Source: Rathayibacter sp. VKM Ac-2759 (GTDB lineage Bacteria; Actinomycetota; Actinomycetes; Actinomycetales; Microbacteriaceae). Taken from it: a stretch of 64,000 bases of DNA. Where the stretch lies: NCBI RefSeq assembly GCF_009834225.1, contig NZ_CP047176.1:2542001-2606000 (forward strand), in the 5' to 3' direction. The notes under the pieces were generated by a model that was not told the origin of the DNA, did not search any database, and saw only the letters and a list, made by a program, of their open reading frames with translations. The number at the start of each line of letters is the position of its first letter. The stretch's first letter is position 1. Shown here piece after piece: positions 7,617-16,955 of the stretch. Both the position numbers and the translations under genes were made by a program.

Positions 7617-8796
7617 GCTCTGCGGCTGCTCTCTCGGGGGATGGGGTCGGCGAGCGCCAGGCACCGCTCGCGACGTACTTGACCATGACGTTCAGGGTGG
7701 CGACGAACGGCACCGCGAAGAAGGCGCCCGCGATGCCGGCGACGATCGATCCTCCGGCGACCGCGAGCACCACGGCGAGCGGGTGCACCTTGACGGCGGA
7801 GCCCATGATGAGGGGCTGGAGGATGTGGCCCTCGAGCTGCTGCACGCCGAGCACGACGATCAGCAGGATCAGCGCGATCAGCGGCCCGTTGTAGACGAGC
7901 GCGATGAACACGGCCAGCGCGCCCGTCACGACGGCGCCGATGACCGGGACGAAGGAGCCGAGGAACACCAGCACGCCGATCGGAATGGCGAGCGGGACGC
8001 CGAGGAAGAACGAGCCGAGACCGATGCCCACCGCGTCGACGAAGGCGACGAGGATCTGCACCTTCACGAAGTTCGTGAGCGTGATCCAGCCCGCGCGACC
8101 GGCGCCGTCGACCGCGGGGCGGGCCCTGCGCGGGAAGAGGCGGACGACCCAGCTCCAGATGTTGGGACCGTCGATCAGGATGAACAGCGTCGAGAACAGC
8201 GTCAGCAGCACGCCGGTGAGCACGTGGCCGACCGTCGAGCCGACGCTGAGCGCCCCGCTGACGAGGACGCCCGAGTCCTGCTGCAGGGCCGTGAGCGCCT
8301 GCTGCGCGTACTGGTTGATGTCGCTCTCGGTCAGGTGCAGGGGGGAGGCGAGCAGCCACGACTTGAGGTCGTCGTACGACTGGACCGTCTGCCGGCTGAG
8401 ATCGTCGAACCCCGCGTAGACCTGCGTGACGACGAGGAAGAGCAGCCCGCCGATCACCACGATGATCCCGAGCTCGGACAGCACGATCGCCGCCCACTTG
8501 GGCCAGTGGTGCCGCTGGAGGAAGTTCGAGAACGGGACGAGCAGCGCCGCGATCACCGTCGCGAGCAGCAGCGGGATGACGATGAGCCGGAGCTCGATCA
8601 CCAGCAGCGCGAAGACGGCGAGCGCCGCGACCACGACGAGGACGCGCCAGGACCAGGCCCCCGCGATCCTCATGCCGTCGGAGACGAAGACGCCGTCGGA
8701 CGCGGCGGGAGAGGACGCGGGGCGGGCCTCGACGGCACGCGGCGCATCGCGCGTGACGCGCGAGCCGGAGGTGCGGCGGGACCGGCCGATTCTCAT
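7606..8796 (-). CDS. AI-2E/PerM family permease
   Basis: A 396-residue polytopic membrane protein of the AI-2E transporter (PerM/YdiK/TqsA) family. After a 45-residue hydrophilic N-terminus come paired helices (RLIVIPLLLATVIAALL), a periplasmic-type alpha region, and the family's C-terminal helix block with GSFVPVIGAVV and GHILQPLIMGSAVKVHPLAV. The family includes transporters for autoinducer-2, Na+/H+ exchangers and other solutes, so substrate is unassigned. It overlaps ilvA by 11 bases and lies 48 bp downstream of the ABC ATPase gene. Confidence 0.88.
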   Translation of the reverse strand: MRIGRSRRTSGSRVTRDAPRAVEARPASSPAASDGVFVSDGMRIAGAWSWRVLVVVAALAVFALLVIELRLIVIPLLLATVIAALLVPFSNFLQRHHWPKWAAIVLSELGIIVVIGGLLFLVVTQVYAGFDDLSRQTVQSYDDLKSWLLASPLHLTESDINQYAQQALTALQQDSGVLVSGALSVGSTVGHVLTGVLLTLFSTLFILIDGPNIWSWVVRLFPRRARPAVDGAGRAGWITLTNFVKVQILVAFVDAVGIGLGSFFLGVPLAIPIGVLVFLGSFVPVIGAVVTGALAVFIALVYNGPLIALILLIVVLGVQQLEGHILQPLIMGSAVKVHPLAVVLAVAGGSIVAGIAGAFFAVPFVATLNVMVKYVASGAWRSPTPSPERAAAEHAD

Positions 8797-8844
8797 CTGC
8801 TCAGACTATGCCCCGGTGCATTCCGCACGCGGAATCGGCGGCTC

Positions 8845-9900
8845 TCACGACGCTGCGCGGACGGCGACAGGGCGCAGCGCCAGCACGAGGCCGACGCGCT
8901 CGCCGGCCTCGAGCCGCTGACCGGCCGCGTGCTGGACGACGAGCTCCTCCCCCTGCTCGGTCCGCACCGTCGAGCGCCGGACCGGTCCGAGGAAGCTGGA
9001 CGCGACGACGACCGCAGGCAGCGCTCCGGGGGCACCGTCGGCCACGATGTCGATGTCCTCGGGCCGCAGGAACGCCGACACCGCACCGTCGGCGACGCCG
9101 GGGTCGACCAGCGGCAGGCGCGATCCGAGCACGGCGACCGCTCCCCCGGTCACCGTCCCCGCGACCGCGTTCGAGAGCCCGACGAAGTGGGCGACGAACG
9201 GCGTCGCGGGGCGCGCGTAGAGATCCTCCGGAGCGCCGAGCTGCTCGATCCGCCCGGCGTTCATGACGGCGACCCGGTCGGCGACGGCGAGGGCCTCCTC
9301 CTGATCGTGGGTGACGAAGAAGGTGGTGATGCCGATCTCGGTCTGGATGCGGCGGATCTCGTCGCGCAGCTGCACGCGGACCTTGGCGTCGAGCGCCGAC
9401 AGCGGTTCGTCGAGCAGGAGCACCCTCGGCCGCGTCACGAGCGCCCTGGCGAGCGCGACGCGCTGCTGCTGACCGCCCGAGAGCTGGTGCGCGTAGCGGT
9501 CGCCGAGGGCGCCGAGCCCGACCAGGTCGAGCGACTCCTGGGCGAGGACGCGCCGCTCGCGGGCGGCGACCCCGCGGGTGCGCAGGCCGAACTCGACGTT
9601 CTCGCGCGCCCGGAGGTGCGGGAACAGCGAGTACGACTGGAAGACCATCCCCATGTCGCGGCGCGCGACCGGCACATCGGCGACGTCGTCCTCGTCGACC
9701 AGGATGCGACCGGAGTCGATGCGCTCGAGCCCGCTCAGCGCGCGGAGCGCCGTGGTCTTGCCGCAGCCGGACGGCCCGAGCAGCGCGATGAACTCGCCCG
9801 GGGCGACGTCGAACGAGACCCCGTCGAGGGCGCGGGCCGCGCCGTAGTGCCGGGCGACGTCGACGAAGCGCACGCGCGCTCCGGGAGCGGAGGTGGTCAC
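8845..9900 (-). CDS. ABC importer ATP-binding subunit (PotA/FbpC type)
   Basis: A 351-residue ATPase. Walker A GPSGCGKTT (about 42-50), signature LSGGQQQR, Walker B LLLDEP and the switch-histidine segment FFVTHDQ are intact. The C-terminal 100 residues form a TOBE-like regulatory domain (AFLRPEDIDIV, then FLGPVRRSTV), typical of the iron/polyamine/phosphonate/sulfate importer branch. The GTG start overlaps the permease stop as GTGA, making it the last gene of a four-gene operon. Substrate is not deducible. Confidence 0.92.
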   Translation of the reverse strand: MTTSAPGARVRFVDVARHYGAARALDGVSFDVAPGEFIALLGPSGCGKTTALRALSGLERIDSGRILVDEDDVADVPVARRDMGMVFQSYSLFPHLRARENVEFGLRTRGVAARERRVLAQESLDLVGLGALGDRYAHQLSGGQQQRVALARALVTRPRVLLLDEPLSALDAKVRVQLRDEIRRIQTEIGITTFFVTHDQEEALAVADRVAVMNAGRIEQLGAPEDLYARPATPFVAHFVGLSNAVAGTVTGGAVAVLGSRLPLVDPGVADGAVSAFLRPEDIDIVADGAPGALPAVVVASSFLGPVRRSTVRTEQGEELVVQHAAGQRLEAGERVGLVLALRPVAVRAAS

Positions 9901-10700
9901 GAGGTGCCTTTCGACGGGGCGCGGTCGCCGAGCGGCAGGCCGATCCGCGCGAGGCGGCCGATCCCGAGCAGAAGCGCGAACGCGAAGAGGAGGGAGAGGA
10001 GCGAGAAGATCACGGCGACGTAGGCGTCGGACTTCGAGACCTGCACGAGGCCGGTCTGCAGGGTCGTGCGGCTGAGGAGGGAGGCGATCGTGTACTCGCC
10101 GAGCACCACCGCGACGGTGATCAGCGCGGCGGCGACGAGTCCCCGGCGCAGGTTCGGGAGCAGCACCCGCGTCAGCACCGCGAACCAGCCGGCGCCGAGC
10201 GAGCGGGCCGCCTCCGAGAGGGTGATGGCGTCGAGCCCCGCGAGATCCGCCGCGACGGCGCGGTACGCGTAGGGCAGCACGAGCACGCCGTAGGCGAGGG
10301 CCAGGGTCCACGGGGCGGAGCCGACCAGCCGGGTGACCACGGAGTAGACCGGGGCGAGCCCCACGACGAGCACGATCGCGGGGACCGTGAGCGGGAGCAG
10401 GCAGACCAGCTCCAGCGCGCGTCGCAGGCGCGGGAGGCGGATCTCGACCAGGAGCATCGTCGGCACCAGCAGGACGAGCACGATCAGCGCGGTGACGACG
10501 GCGAGGATCAGCGAGTTGCCGATCCCCTGGAAGAGGGAGCGGTAGCCCCGCTCGTTCTCGGGGTCCAGGATCGCCGTCCAGTGCGAGAGGTCGTAGCCGC
10601 CGGCACCGCGGAGGGTGAACTCGGCCATCGCGATCAGGGGGACCGCGAAGACGATCCCGGTCACGACGAGGACCGTGCGGGACAGGAGGCGCCGCGTCAC
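9897..10700 (-). CDS. ABC importer permease subunit 2
   Basis: A 267-residue permease with six predicted membrane helices and the cytoplasmic EAA loop EAARSLGAGWFAVLTRVLLP, which docks to the ATPase. The GTG at 10700 overlaps the stop of the first permease (GTGA), and its own stop overlaps the ATPase start, so the proteins are made in a coupled series. It is PotC/FbpB-C-like in topology. Confidence 0.9.
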   Translation of the reverse strand: MTRRLLSRTVLVVTGIVFAVPLIAMAEFTLRGAGGYDLSHWTAILDPENERGYRSLFQGIGNSLILAVVTALIVLVLLVPTMLLVEIRLPRLRRALELVCLLPLTVPAIVLVVGLAPVYSVVTRLVGSAPWTLALAYGVLVLPYAYRAVAADLAGLDAITLSEAARSLGAGWFAVLTRVLLPNLRRGLVAAALITVAVVLGEYTIASLLSRTTLQTGLVQVSKSDAYVAVIFSLLSLLFAFALLLGIGRLARIGLPLGDRAPSKGTS

Positions 10701-11593
10701 CGCTGCCACCTGCGCGCCCGGCGCTGGAGCAGCGCGTACCCGGACATCAGGACGATCATCACCACGAGCATCCCCAGGGCGAGCGCTCCGGCCAGGTTCT
10801 CGCGGCCGAGGACGGTCTCGCTGACGAGGGCGGCGCGGATCTGGAGCGGCACGATCTGCGCGCCCTGGCTGATCAGCGCGGCGGCGGTCGCGAACGACGA
10901 GAACGCGTTGGCGAACAGCAGCAGCATCGAGCCGAGGAAGGAGGGGGCGAGGACGGGGACCGCCACGCGCCACCAGTAGCTCAGCGCGCCTCCGCCGAGG
11001 ACCGCGTTCGCCTCGGCCCACTCGGGCCGGAGCCCCTCGAGCGCGGGCAGGAACGTCAGGACCATCAGCGGCACCTGGAAGTACAGGTAGGGCAGCACGA
11101 GGCCGGGCATCTGGTAGAGCCAGACGCCGTCGGCGTAGAGGTCCACGCCGGCTCCGGCGAGGAGGGTCGTGACGAGACCCTGGACGCCGATGGTCGCGAT
11201 GAACGCGAAGGCGAGCATGACGCCTCCGAACTGCGCGAGGACGCTGGCCGCCGCATCGACGACCGTGCGGAGCGGACCCCGCGGATCGGCGCCGAGCAGG
11301 GCGAGGCAGACGACCGCGCCGAGGACTGCGCCGACCACGGCGGTGAGCGCCGAGAGGCCGAGCGACGCGCCGAAGGCCGACAGGACGACGGGATCACCGA
11401 GGGCCGCGACGTTCGCGAGCGTCGGCCGGCCGTCGCCGTCCACGAAGCCGGTGCCGACCGCGAGGACCGTCGGGACCGCGAGGAACAGCAGGACGTAGAC
11501 CGCGAACGGCGCGACCCCGAGAGTCTCGGGGAGGCCGCGCCGCCTCCGGGGCGCAGCGGCCCCGGAGACGGCGCGGAGGGAGGCGGAGGTCAC
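10697..11593 (-). CDS. ABC importer permease subunit 1
   Basis: A 298-residue permease with an arginine-rich N-terminus (PRRRRGLPETLG) and six predicted helices. The EAA-type loop reads EANAVLGGGALSYWWRVAVP, with the expected glycine. GTG at 11593 overlaps the stop of the solute-binding protein gene. Together with the downstream permease it forms the membrane pore of the importer. Confidence 0.9.
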   Translation of the reverse strand: MTSASLRAVSGAAAPRRRRGLPETLGVAPFAVYVLLFLAVPTVLAVGTGFVDGDGRPTLANVAALGDPVVLSAFGASLGLSALTAVVGAVLGAVVCLALLGADPRGPLRTVVDAAASVLAQFGGVMLAFAFIATIGVQGLVTTLLAGAGVDLYADGVWLYQMPGLVLPYLYFQVPLMVLTFLPALEGLRPEWAEANAVLGGGALSYWWRVAVPVLAPSFLGSMLLLFANAFSSFATAAALISQGAQIVPLQIRAALVSETVLGRENLAGALALGMLVVMIVLMSGYALLQRRARRWQR

Positions 11594-12732
11594 TGGATCG
11601 CCGCGGCCCACTTCTCGGCCAGCAGGGCCGAGGCGGCCTCGGTCTGCTCGGAGGTGAACTGGACGAGGTCGGCCGGGGCGGCACCGACGGCGTCGAGCGC
11701 CTCCTGGTCGACCGTGCCGGCGTCGACCATCGCCGCCAGGCGCACCGGGTAGGCACCGGCCGCGAGGTAGAGGTTCTGCGCGGCGTCCGAGTACAGGTAC
11801 TCCTGCCAGAGGCGCGCGGCGGCCGGGTGCGGCGCGTCGGCGTTGATCGCCTGGTTGTAGTAGCTGCCGACGGCGGTGCCGGGGAGGACCGTGGTGGTCC
11901 ACTCGCGGGTGCCCTCGTTCGCCTTCGCGGCGGCGAGGTTGTTGTAGCTCCAGTCGAAGACGACCGGGGTCTCTCCGGAGGCGATGGTCGCGTCGGTCGG
12001 GTCCAGCGGCAGGAAGTTGCCGGCGTCGTTGAGCTTCTCGAAGAAGTCGATGCCCGGCTGGACGTCGTCGGCCGAGCCGCCGGACTGGACGGCGGCGAGC
12101 TGCACTGCCGCGGCCGCTGCTCCCGCCTGCGTGGGGTCGCCGTTGATCGCGACGGAGCCGCGGTAGTCGGCGCCGAGCAGGTCGTCGAGCGATCCGGGCG
12201 CCGGCACGGCCTCGGAGTCGTAGCCGATCGACATCAGGCCCGTGTAGTCGTTCACCCAGAGGCCGGTCTCCTCCTTGTTGTCGGCCGGGATGTCGTCCCA
12301 GGTCTCGACCTGGTACGGCGCGAAGAGGTCGGTGTTGGCGAGGGCGACGGCGGCACCGAGGTCGAAGACGTCGGGCGCGGTGTCCTGTCCGGCGAGGTTC
12401 TCCGCCGTGCTGATCTCCTCGGCCGACGAGACGTCCGGGTCGGCCGAGTTCACGGTGATGCCGTACTCGTCCTCGAAGCCCTGGATGAGCTCGCCGTAGT
12501 TGGCCCAGTTGTCGGGCAGCGCGATGACGTTCAGCTGGCCCTCGGCCTTCGCGGCCTCGATCAGGGCGTCGAGACCGCCGAGGTCGGCGGCGGAGGTCGC
12601 GGTCGAGGCGTCCGCGGACGACGACCCGTCGGAGGAGGCGCCGGCGTCGCCGGAGCAGGCGGTCAGGGTGAGGGCGAGGGCGGCGGTCGCGGCGGCGAGC
12701 GCGCCGGCGCGCGGGAAGCGCTGGATCTTCAA
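11590..12732 (-). CDS. ABC importer solute-binding lipoprotein
   Basis: A 380-residue extracellular binding protein. The signal peptide ends in the lipobox LTAC (Cys26), followed by a Ser/Ala/Asp-rich linker; the mature part resembles PotD/FbpA-like group 1 binding proteins (LPDNWANYGELIQGFEDEYG near the N-terminus). The start is TTG at 12732, chosen because GGAGG lies four bases upstream and the lipoprotein signal follows directly; no ATG or GTG gives a sensible signal peptide. It heads the operon with two permeases and an ATPase. Candidate ligands by relationship are polyamines, ferric iron or organophosphonates; none is proven. Confidence 0.88.
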   Translation of the reverse strand: MKIQRFPRAGALAAATAALALTLTACSGDAGASSDGSSSADASTATSAADLGGLDALIEAAKAEGQLNVIALPDNWANYGELIQGFEDEYGITVNSADPDVSSAEEISTAENLAGQDTAPDVFDLGAAVALANTDLFAPYQVETWDDIPADNKEETGLWVNDYTGLMSIGYDSEAVPAPGSLDDLLGADYRGSVAINGDPTQAGAAAAAVQLAAVQSGGSADDVQPGIDFFEKLNDAGNFLPLDPTDATIASGETPVVFDWSYNNLAAAKANEGTREWTTTVLPGTAVGSYYNQAINADAPHPAAARLWQEYLYSDAAQNLYLAAGAYPVRLAAMVDAGTVDQEALDAVGAAPADLVQFTSEQTEAASALLAEKWAAAIQ

Positions 12733-12892
12733 GGGTCCTCCAGGAGTCGGGTGGGCGGACCCGGCGGGTCGCCTCCGGAAACGTAGGAGCGCCTCTCGAC
12801 GCGGCGGGGCCGCGGAGGTGAACCGGACGGGAACACCGGGCGGCGGGGCGGCGGCGGCGATGTCGGAGGCGTTCGCTAGCGTGGAGCGCACC

Positions 12893-14119
12893 ATGACCGA
12901 GCAGCTCACTCCCGCGCTCGCGCGCCGCATCGCCCTGGCCGCCCAGGGCTTCGGCGCCGCGCCCGCGCCCCGGGTCGGCACGCGGCAGATCCTCGGGGTG
13001 ATCGACCGCATCCGCCCGCTGCAGCTCGACTCGGTCAACGTCTTCGAGCGGAGCCACTACCTCCCCGTCTTCGCGCGCCTCGGCGCCTACGACCGGGGGC
13101 TGCTCGACGCGGTCGCGTTCTCGCCGAAGGGCCACTACCTCGAGTACTGGGCGCACGAGGCGGCGCTGATCCGCCGAGCCGACGTCCCCCTCTACCGCTG
13201 GCGGATGGAGCACTACCGCCGTGTCCGCCTCCCGGAGCACGAGGGCTGGGCCGCCGAGAACCGCTCGACGCTCGACTGGCTGCGCGCGGCGCTCGCCGAC
13301 GGGCCGCTGCGCGCCTCCGAGATCGAGCACGAGGCCAACACCCGGACGGGCCCCTGGTGGGGCTGGTCCGACATGAAGCGCGGTCTCGAGGTGCTGTTCC
13401 GCTGGGGCGAGGTGGTGACCGCCGGGCGCACGCGCTTCGAGCGGTCCTACGCCCTCGCCGAGCAGATGCTGCCCCGCGAGGTGCTCGAGGCCGAGGTCCC
13501 GCCCGACGACGCGATCCGCGAGCTGGTGCGGCGCGCCGCCCGCGCGCACGGCATCGGCACCCTCGGCGATCTGGCCGACTACCACCGGCTGCTCCAGGCG
13601 CGGACCCTCGCGGCGGTGCGCGACCTCGTCGATGCGGGTGAGCTCGCGCCGGTCGAGGTCCGCGGCTGGGAGCGCGCGGGCCGGCCGATCCCGCTCTGGC
13701 TGCACACCGAAGCGAGACGTCCGCGGGCCCTCCGTGCCGACGCCCTGCTCTCCCCGTTCGATCCCGTGGTCTGGCACCGCCCGCGCGCCGAGCTGTTCTT
13801 CGACTTCCACTACCGGATCGAGATCTACACTCCGGCGGCCCAGCGCGTGCACGGCTACTACGTGCTGCCGGTGCTGCTCGACGACGTCATCGCGGCGCGC
13901 GTCGATCTCAAGAGCGACCGGCAGAACCGGGTGCTGCGCGTCCAGGCGGCGTGGCTCGAGCCCGGCGCCCCCGCCGACACGGCGGAGCGGCTCGCCGCCC
14001 TGCTGGTCGAGGCCGCGCGCTGGCAGGGGCTCGACGCCGTCGACGTCGTCGGTCGCGGCACGCTCGCGCCCGCGCTCCTCGCTGCGCTGTCGGTCCACCA
14101 CGCGGAGGTGGTCGCATGA
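12893..14119 (+). CDS. YcaQ-like winged-helix protein (possible crosslink DNA glycosylase)
   Basis: A 408-residue protein of the YcaQ/AlkZ (formerly DUF1006) family with winged-helix repeats. Family signs are the N-terminal RRIALAAQGF, the IRPLQLDSVNVFERSHYLPVF segment with its QLDS motif, and the C-terminal DPVVWHRPRAELFFDFHYRIEIY and GYYVLPVLLDD stretches. E. coli YcaQ and Streptomyces AlkZ unhook DNA interstrand crosslinks and depend on a QxQ or QxD pair; the Q-L-D here fits the QxD type. ATG at 12893 follows GGAG by six bases. The stop overlaps the TetR start (ATGA). Divergent from the ABC operon. Confidence 0.85.
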   Translation: MTEQLTPALARRIALAAQGFGAAPAPRVGTRQILGVIDRIRPLQLDSVNVFERSHYLPVFARLGAYDRGLLDAVAFSPKGHYLEYWAHEAALIRRADVPLYRWRMEHYRRVRLPEHEGWAAENRSTLDWLRAALADGPLRASEIEHEANTRTGPWWGWSDMKRGLEVLFRWGEVVTAGRTRFERSYALAEQMLPREVLEAEVPPDDAIRELVRRAARAHGIGTLGDLADYHRLLQARTLAAVRDLVDAGELAPVEVRGWERAGRPIPLWLHTEARRPRALRADALLSPFDPVVWHRPRAELFFDFHYRIEIYTPAAQRVHGYYVLPVLLDDVIAARVDLKSDRQNRVLRVQAAWLEPGAPADTAERLAALLVEAARWQGLDAVDVVGRGTLAPALLAALSVHHAEVVA

Positions 14120-14772
14120 GCGCCGTCACCCCTCAGCGCCAGGGGACGATCGCACTCGCCCTCTCCGAGAAGTGCGTGGCCCTCCTCCTCGAGCGCGGCA
14201 CGGTGAAGGGCGTCAGCTCGATCGATCTCGCGCACGCGGCGGGGATCTCGCTGCGCACCTTCCACCGCTACCTCGGCGGCAAGGAGGACTGCGTGCGCCC
14301 CGTGCTCTACGCGGCGATCGCGGCGATGGGGCGCGCGCTGACCGCCCGCCCCGCCTCCGAGCCGCTCAACACCGCGCTCGGCGCCGCCTTCGCCGCCGCG
14401 GCGTCGGGCCAGCAGCTGGAGCGCACCCTCCGCCTGATCCCACTGCTGACCGAGACACCCGCCATGCGGGCCGTCTGGGCGCAGTCGCTCCACGACGGCG
14501 AGACCGCCCTCACCCCGTGCATCGCCGAGCGGATGGGCCTCGCCCCCGCTCAGTACCCGCGCGCCGCCGTCCTCGCCACCGTGGTGCTCGCCCTGGTGCG
14601 CCGCGCCCTCGTCGACGCCGTCGCCACGGGCACCGACCCCGCACCGGTCTTCGACGAGTACCTGACGACGCTCGACGGCGGACCGCTCGCGGCGGTGACT
14701 CCGCCCGCGGCGTCGGCTCCGCCCGCGGCTGCGGCTCCACCCCCGGCTGCGGTGGAGGAGTACGACATCTAG
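14116..14772 (+). CDS. TetR family transcriptional regulator
   Basis: A 218-residue regulator with an N-terminal helix-turn-helix (about residues 25-60; IDLAHAAGISLRTFHRYLGGKED is the recognition region, with the TetR-type F-x-R-Y-x-x-K-E-D ending) and an all-alpha ligand domain. The last 30 residues are a low-complexity Ala/Pro tail encoded by short GC repeats. It is translationally coupled to the YcaQ-like gene (ATGA overlap) and its stop overlaps the htpX stop on the other strand. It may control its own operon or the divergent ABC importer; neither is shown. Confidence 0.88.
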   Translation: MSAVTPQRQGTIALALSEKCVALLLERGTVKGVSSIDLAHAAGISLRTFHRYLGGKEDCVRPVLYAAIAAMGRALTARPASEPLNTALGAAFAAAASGQQLERTLRLIPLLTETPAMRAVWAQSLHDGETALTPCIAERMGLAPAQYPRAAVLATVVLALVRRALVDAVATGTDPAPVFDEYLTTLDGGPLAAVTPPAASAPPAAAAPPPAAVEEYDI

Positions 14773-15653
14773 AAGCGCGAGCCCATCTCGCTGAGGCGTG
14801 CGACGCGGTCGGCGATCGGCGGGTGCGTGGCGAAGAGGCGCGAGATCGCGCTCGGCTTCGCCGGGTCGGCGATCCACAAATGGGCCATGGAGGTGTTCTG
14901 GCGGCGCATCGGCCTGCCCGCCGACTCGAGTTTGAGCAGGGCGCTGGCCAGAGCATCCGGGTGGCGCGTGGTGAGCGCGCTCGTCGCATCCGCGAGGTAC
15001 TCGCGCTGGCGCGAGATCGAGAGCTGCACGACGGTCGCGACGATCGGAGCGAGCACCATCGAGATCAGGCCGACGACGAGCAGCACCGGGTTGCCTCCGC
15101 CACCGTTGCCGTTGCGGTTGCCGCCGAAGAAGGCGAAGCGGAGGAAGACGTCGGAGAGGAAGCCGACGGCGACGACGAGCCCGAACACGATCATCGAGAC
15201 GCGGATGTCGTAGTTGCGGACGTGCCCGAGCTCGTGCGCCATCACGCCCTCGAGCTCGGCGTCGTCCATGATCGCCAGGAGCCCGGTGGTCGCCGCGACG
15301 ACGGCGTGCTCGGGGTCGCGTCCCGTCGCGAAGGCGTTGGGAGCCGGATCGTCGATCAGGTACACCTTCGGCATCGGGGTGCCCGTGGTGATCGAGAGGT
15401 TCTCGACGATGCGGTAGAGCCGCGGTTCGTCCGACTTCTCGATCGGCACGCCTCCGCTCAGGGCGACCGCCTGGCTCGCGGCGAAGAAGTACTGGAACAC
15501 GGCGTAGGCCGCCGCGACGATCAGGACCACGACGACGATGGTCGTGCTGCGGTAGATCGCGGAGGCGAGCGCGCCGAGACCGCCGATGATGCCGAGGAAG
15601 AGCACGAGGATCAGGACGGTGTTGCGCTTGTTCCTCGCGATCGCGCTGTACAC
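14769..15653 (-). CDS. htpX: HtpX-like M48 membrane metalloprotease
   Basis: A 294-residue zinc protease of peptidase family M48B. Two N-terminal helices (about 13-33 and 38-60), the zinc motif HELGH (His140, Glu141, His144), two further helices (about 155-215) and the third zinc ligand region near REYLADATSA. HtpX degrades misfolded membrane proteins under envelope stress. It lies nine bases downstream of lemA, the usual LemA-M48 pairing, and converges with the TetR gene with a 4-base overlap of stops. Confidence 0.92.
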   Translation of the reverse strand: MYSAIARNKRNTVLILVLFLGIIGGLGALASAIYRSTTIVVVVLIVAAAYAVFQYFFAASQAVALSGGVPIEKSDEPRLYRIVENLSITTGTPMPKVYLIDDPAPNAFATGRDPEHAVVAATTGLLAIMDDAELEGVMAHELGHVRNYDIRVSMIVFGLVVAVGFLSDVFLRFAFFGGNRNGNGGGGNPVLLVVGLISMVLAPIVATVVQLSISRQREYLADATSALTTRHPDALASALLKLESAGRPMRRQNTSMAHLWIADPAKPSAISRLFATHPPIADRVARLSEMGSRF

Positions 15654-15662
15654 CGGGAGCCT

Positions 15663-16229
15663 CTAGAACTGGACGCGCGGGGGCTCCGAGATCGCGGCGA
15701 GATCGCCGACCTCGAAGAACTCGCGCTCCGAGAAGCCGAGCCGGCGCGAGAAGAGCGTGTTGGGGAACACCTTCACCTTGGTGTTCATCTCGCGCACGCC
15801 GCCGTTGTAGAACCGGCGTGCGGCCTGGATCTTGTCCTCCGTGTCGACGAGCTCGCCCTGCAGCTGGAGGAAGTTCTGGCTGGCCTGGAGCTGCGGGTAG
15901 GCCTCGGCGACCGCGAAGATCGAGCGGAGGGCCTTCTGCATGTGGTCCTCGGCGACGGACGCCTCGGCGGGTCCCTCGGCCGAGAGCGTCTCGGCGCGAG
16001 CGCGGGTCACCGACTCGAAGACCTGCCGCTCGTGAGCGGCGTAGCCCTTCACCGAGTCGATCACGTTCGGGATCAGATCGGCCCGTCTCTTGAGCTGGAC
16101 CGTGATGTCGCTCCAGGCCTCGTCGACGCGGACGTTGAGGGTCACGAGCGAGTTGTAGGTCGCCCAGAGGTACACCCCGAGGACGACGACGAGGGCCACG
16201 ACGATGATGAGCGGGACGAGCCATTCCAT
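15663..16229 (-). CDS. lemA: LemA family protein
   Basis: A 188-residue LemA protein: one N-terminal membrane helix (about 3-25) and a helical-bundle domain with the family stretch LKRRADLIPNVIDSVKGYA and the C-terminal YNGGVREMNTKVKVFPNTLF. LemA is found next to HtpX-type proteases and is thought to be an accessory membrane protein; its biochemical role is not known. The upstream region is the pyrimidine-rich repeat stretch. Confidence 0.93.
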   Translation of the reverse strand: MEWLVPLIIVVALVVVLGVYLWATYNSLVTLNVRVDEAWSDITVQLKRRADLIPNVIDSVKGYAAHERQVFESVTRARAETLSAEGPAEASVAEDHMQKALRSIFAVAEAYPQLQASQNFLQLQGELVDTEDKIQAARRFYNGGVREMNTKVKVFPNTLFSRRLGFSEREFFEVGDLAAISEPPRVQF

Positions 16230-16461
16230 GCCGACAAGTGTAGGAGTGGGGCCTCACCCCTCCCCCGCCGGTTCGGCGCATTCGCAGTGTCGCCCGGGCC
16301 GCCCGGCGCCTGCTCCGGGGGCGGCGCACGTCGGGGCGCCCGCTCCTGCCGGCTGCGCGCTCGATCGGCGAGTGGGGCGGGGTGCCCATCCCACTGTCTC
16401 GCTGCCCGCGGCGTGCCTGCATGCGTCGCCTGCGTCGTCTCCCTGCCTGCCTGCCCGCCTG

Positions 16462-16671
16462 CCCGCTCTTCTGCCGGCTGCCCCAGCCCTCCCTGCCTGT
16501 GTCGCCGCTCGCCTGCTGCCAGCCCGCTCCTCCGCAGGGCCGCCGCCGCCCCGCCCGCCTGTCTCACTGCCCGCCAGCCCGCCGGCCTGCTCCCCTGCCG
16601 GTTCGCCGTCGGCCTACCCGCCTGAGTCGCTGCCCGCCGGCGTGCCCGCCTACGTCGTCTGCCTCGTCTGC
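16462..16671 (+). repeat. 210-bp direct repeat, copy 1
   Basis: It begins CCCGCTCTTCTGCCGGCTGC and matches 16746-16955 at a constant offset of 284 bases with scattered substitutions and no visible gap. Confidence 0.8.
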
Positions 16672-16745
16672 CCGCCTGCCTGCCTGCCTGCCTGCCTGCC
16701 GTAGGTATACGCGCTTGTCTCGCTGTCCTCCTGTCCGCCTGCACG

Positions 16746-16955
16746 CCCGCTCTTCTGCCGGCTGCCCCAGCCCTCCCTGCCTGTGTCGCCGCTCGCCTGC
16801 CGCCAGCCCGCTCCTCCGCAGGGCCGCCGCCTCCCCGCCCGCCTGTCTCGCTGCCCGCCGGCCCGCCAGCCTGCTCCTCTTCCGGTTCGCCGCCGACCTA
16901 CCCGCCTGACTCGCTACCCGCAAGCGTGCCCGCCTCCGTGGTCTGCCTCGTCTAC
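16746..16955 (+). repeat. 210-bp direct repeat, copy 2
   Basis: Second copy of the sequence at 16462. Its 3' end (GTGGTCTGCCTCGTC) overlaps the beginning of the 110-bp tandem unit that follows, so the two repeat systems are nested. Confidence 0.8.

Noticed and set aside
10697..14101. An 1134-codon minus-strand frame
   Set aside because: Only the end (from 11593) is the permease; the rest shadows the binding protein and YcaQ-like genes and is low complexity.
16382..16909. Cys/Pro/Leu-rich open frame in the repeat region
   Set aside because: Several frames on both strands give similar low-complexity peptides; no start site, domain or codon pattern supports a gene.
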